The translations under genes were made by a program, and so were the position numbers. A DNA stretch of 5,166 bases, from the NCBI GenBank assembly GCA_021838765.1, contig JAKCCY010000171.1, positions 1 through 5,166 of the forward strand. The letters are read 5' to 3'. The stretch comes from Nitrospirota bacterium. Its GTDB lineage: Bacteria; Nitrospirota_A; Leptospirillia; Leptospirillales; Leptospirillaceae. Of this stretch, positions 4,810-5,166 are shown one piece after another; the stretch's first letter is position 1; the number at the start of each line of letters is the position of its first letter. The notes under the pieces were generated by a model. That model did no database searches and was not told where the DNA came from. It saw only the letters and a program-made list of their open reading frames with translations.

Positions 4810-5166
4810 ATGAATAAAACACTTAAAGTCAAACTGACAACGACGAAGGAACAGTCCAATGCTCTTCTCGAGACCATGGAGCAGTTTAATGAAGCCTGCA
4901 ACTGGATCTCCCGAAAGTCCTTCGAGGCGGAAGTTTTTCGCCAGGTGGAACTGCACCATTTGGTGTATTTCGAGGCCAGGGAGCGGTTTCCTTCCCTGAC
5001 CTCCCAGATGGTCATACGCGCCATCGCCAAGGTCTCCGACAGTTACAAACCGGAGAAGGAGTCGCTTCATTCCTTCCGGAAATATTCTGCGATGGAATAC
5101 GACAAGCGGCTCCTCTCCTTCAAATCCCTGTCCCACGCTTCCATCGCCACGATCCACGGACGAATC
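4810..5166 (+). CDS. tnpB: TnpB (IS200/IS605 OrfB), N-terminal part, cut by the window end
   Basis: The first 119 codons are open and continue past the window. The product begins MNKTLKVKLTTTKEQSNALL, then ETMEQFNEACNWISRKSF, LHHLVYFEARERFPSLTSQM and VIRAIAKVSDSY, ending near YDKRLLSFKSLSHASIATI. This is the typical OrfB N-terminal helix-turn-helix region and wedge segment of TnpB. TnpB proteins are RNA-guided DNA nucleases, ancestors of Cas12, that help the element persist at its site. The RuvC active site and zinc finger would lie downstream, so activity cannot be judged. The ATG at 4810 is the only possible start, since TAA at 4798-4800 is in frame just upstream. No tnpA lies beside it on the left, which suggests an IS1341-like, tnpB-only element. 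Family call is firm. Confidence 0.5.
   Translation, partial: MNKTLKVKLTTTKEQSNALLETMEQFNEACNWISRKSFEAEVFRQVELHHLVYFEARERFPSLTSQMVIRAIAKVSDSYKPEKESLHSFRKYSAMEYDKRLLSFKSLSHASIATIHGRI

Larger units (their letters stand above)
4697..5166 (+). mobile_element. Left part of an IS200/IS605-family (tnpB-only, IS1341-like) element
   Basis: The tnpB gene, its AT-rich leader and the hairpins at 4711-4743 and 4745-4761 together look like the left portion of an insertion that continues rightward. The left boundary is estimated between the glgE ATG (4691) and the hairpin foot (4711). The start given is a guess at a TTTATC cleavage region. Base composition shifts sharply to AT-rich at about 4775-4810. Confidence 0.5.

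Noticed and set aside
4698..5157. Minus-strand frames opposite the tnpB start
   Set aside because: They are antisense to the clear TnpB coding sequence and cross the IS hairpin; no motifs are visible.

Overview
The window is a mid-GC bacterial segment holding a compact three-gene metabolic block, all on the minus strand, with pieces of IS200/IS605-family insertion sequences on both sides, both on the plus strand. The host is probably a Gram-negative respiring bacterium, because it has a membrane-anchored FixO/CcoO-type cytochrome c. The mix of a small FixO-like protein, a free-standing maltokinase with GlgE, and many IS200/IS605 pieces would fit an acidophilic Nitrospirota such as Leptospirillum. 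That placement is a guess from general knowledge, not from any search.

Layout, left to right. Positions 1-96 encode the last residues of an IS200-type Y1 transposase (TnpA). A one-base frame break lies in a T run at 20-24. Two hairpins (111-127 and 140-159) follow and mark the probable right end of that element. A clear intrinsic terminator facing left (204-239) closes the transcript of the next gene. A cbb3 oxidase subunit II-like monohaem cytochrome c lies at 317-847 (minus), with a strong Shine-Dalgarno site. About 230 bases upstream of its start is a near-consensus sigma-70 promoter (1082-1110), overlapped by a palindrome with CRP-like geometry. It looks like a one-gene unit with its own promoter and terminator.

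Upstream of that unit, glgE (2721-4691, minus) and a maltokinase gene (1189-2721, minus) overlap by one base and form a translationally coupled pair. Maltokinase makes maltose 1-phosphate and GlgE uses it to extend alpha-1,4-glucan. This is the lower half of the trehalose-to-glycogen (GlgE) pathway. The usual partners treS and glgB are not in the window.

The start codon of glgE lies only 20 bases from an 11-bp perfect hairpin. That hairpin precedes a TnpB gene running out of the window on the plus strand (from 4810). It may be the left end of a tnpB-only (IS1341-like) element that landed at the very 5' edge of glgE, because no convincing ribosome binding site or promoter for glgE can be seen. 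The tnpB promoter is placed so that its transcript would begin at the ATG, suggesting a leaderless mRNA.

No tRNA, rRNA, CRISPR array or clearly new biological system was seen. The best leads are the frame break in tnpA, the regulatory design of the cytochrome promoter, and the IS junction at the glgE start. (Form note: the original gave no confidence values; every 0.5 in features is a placeholder required by the schema, not an estimate.)
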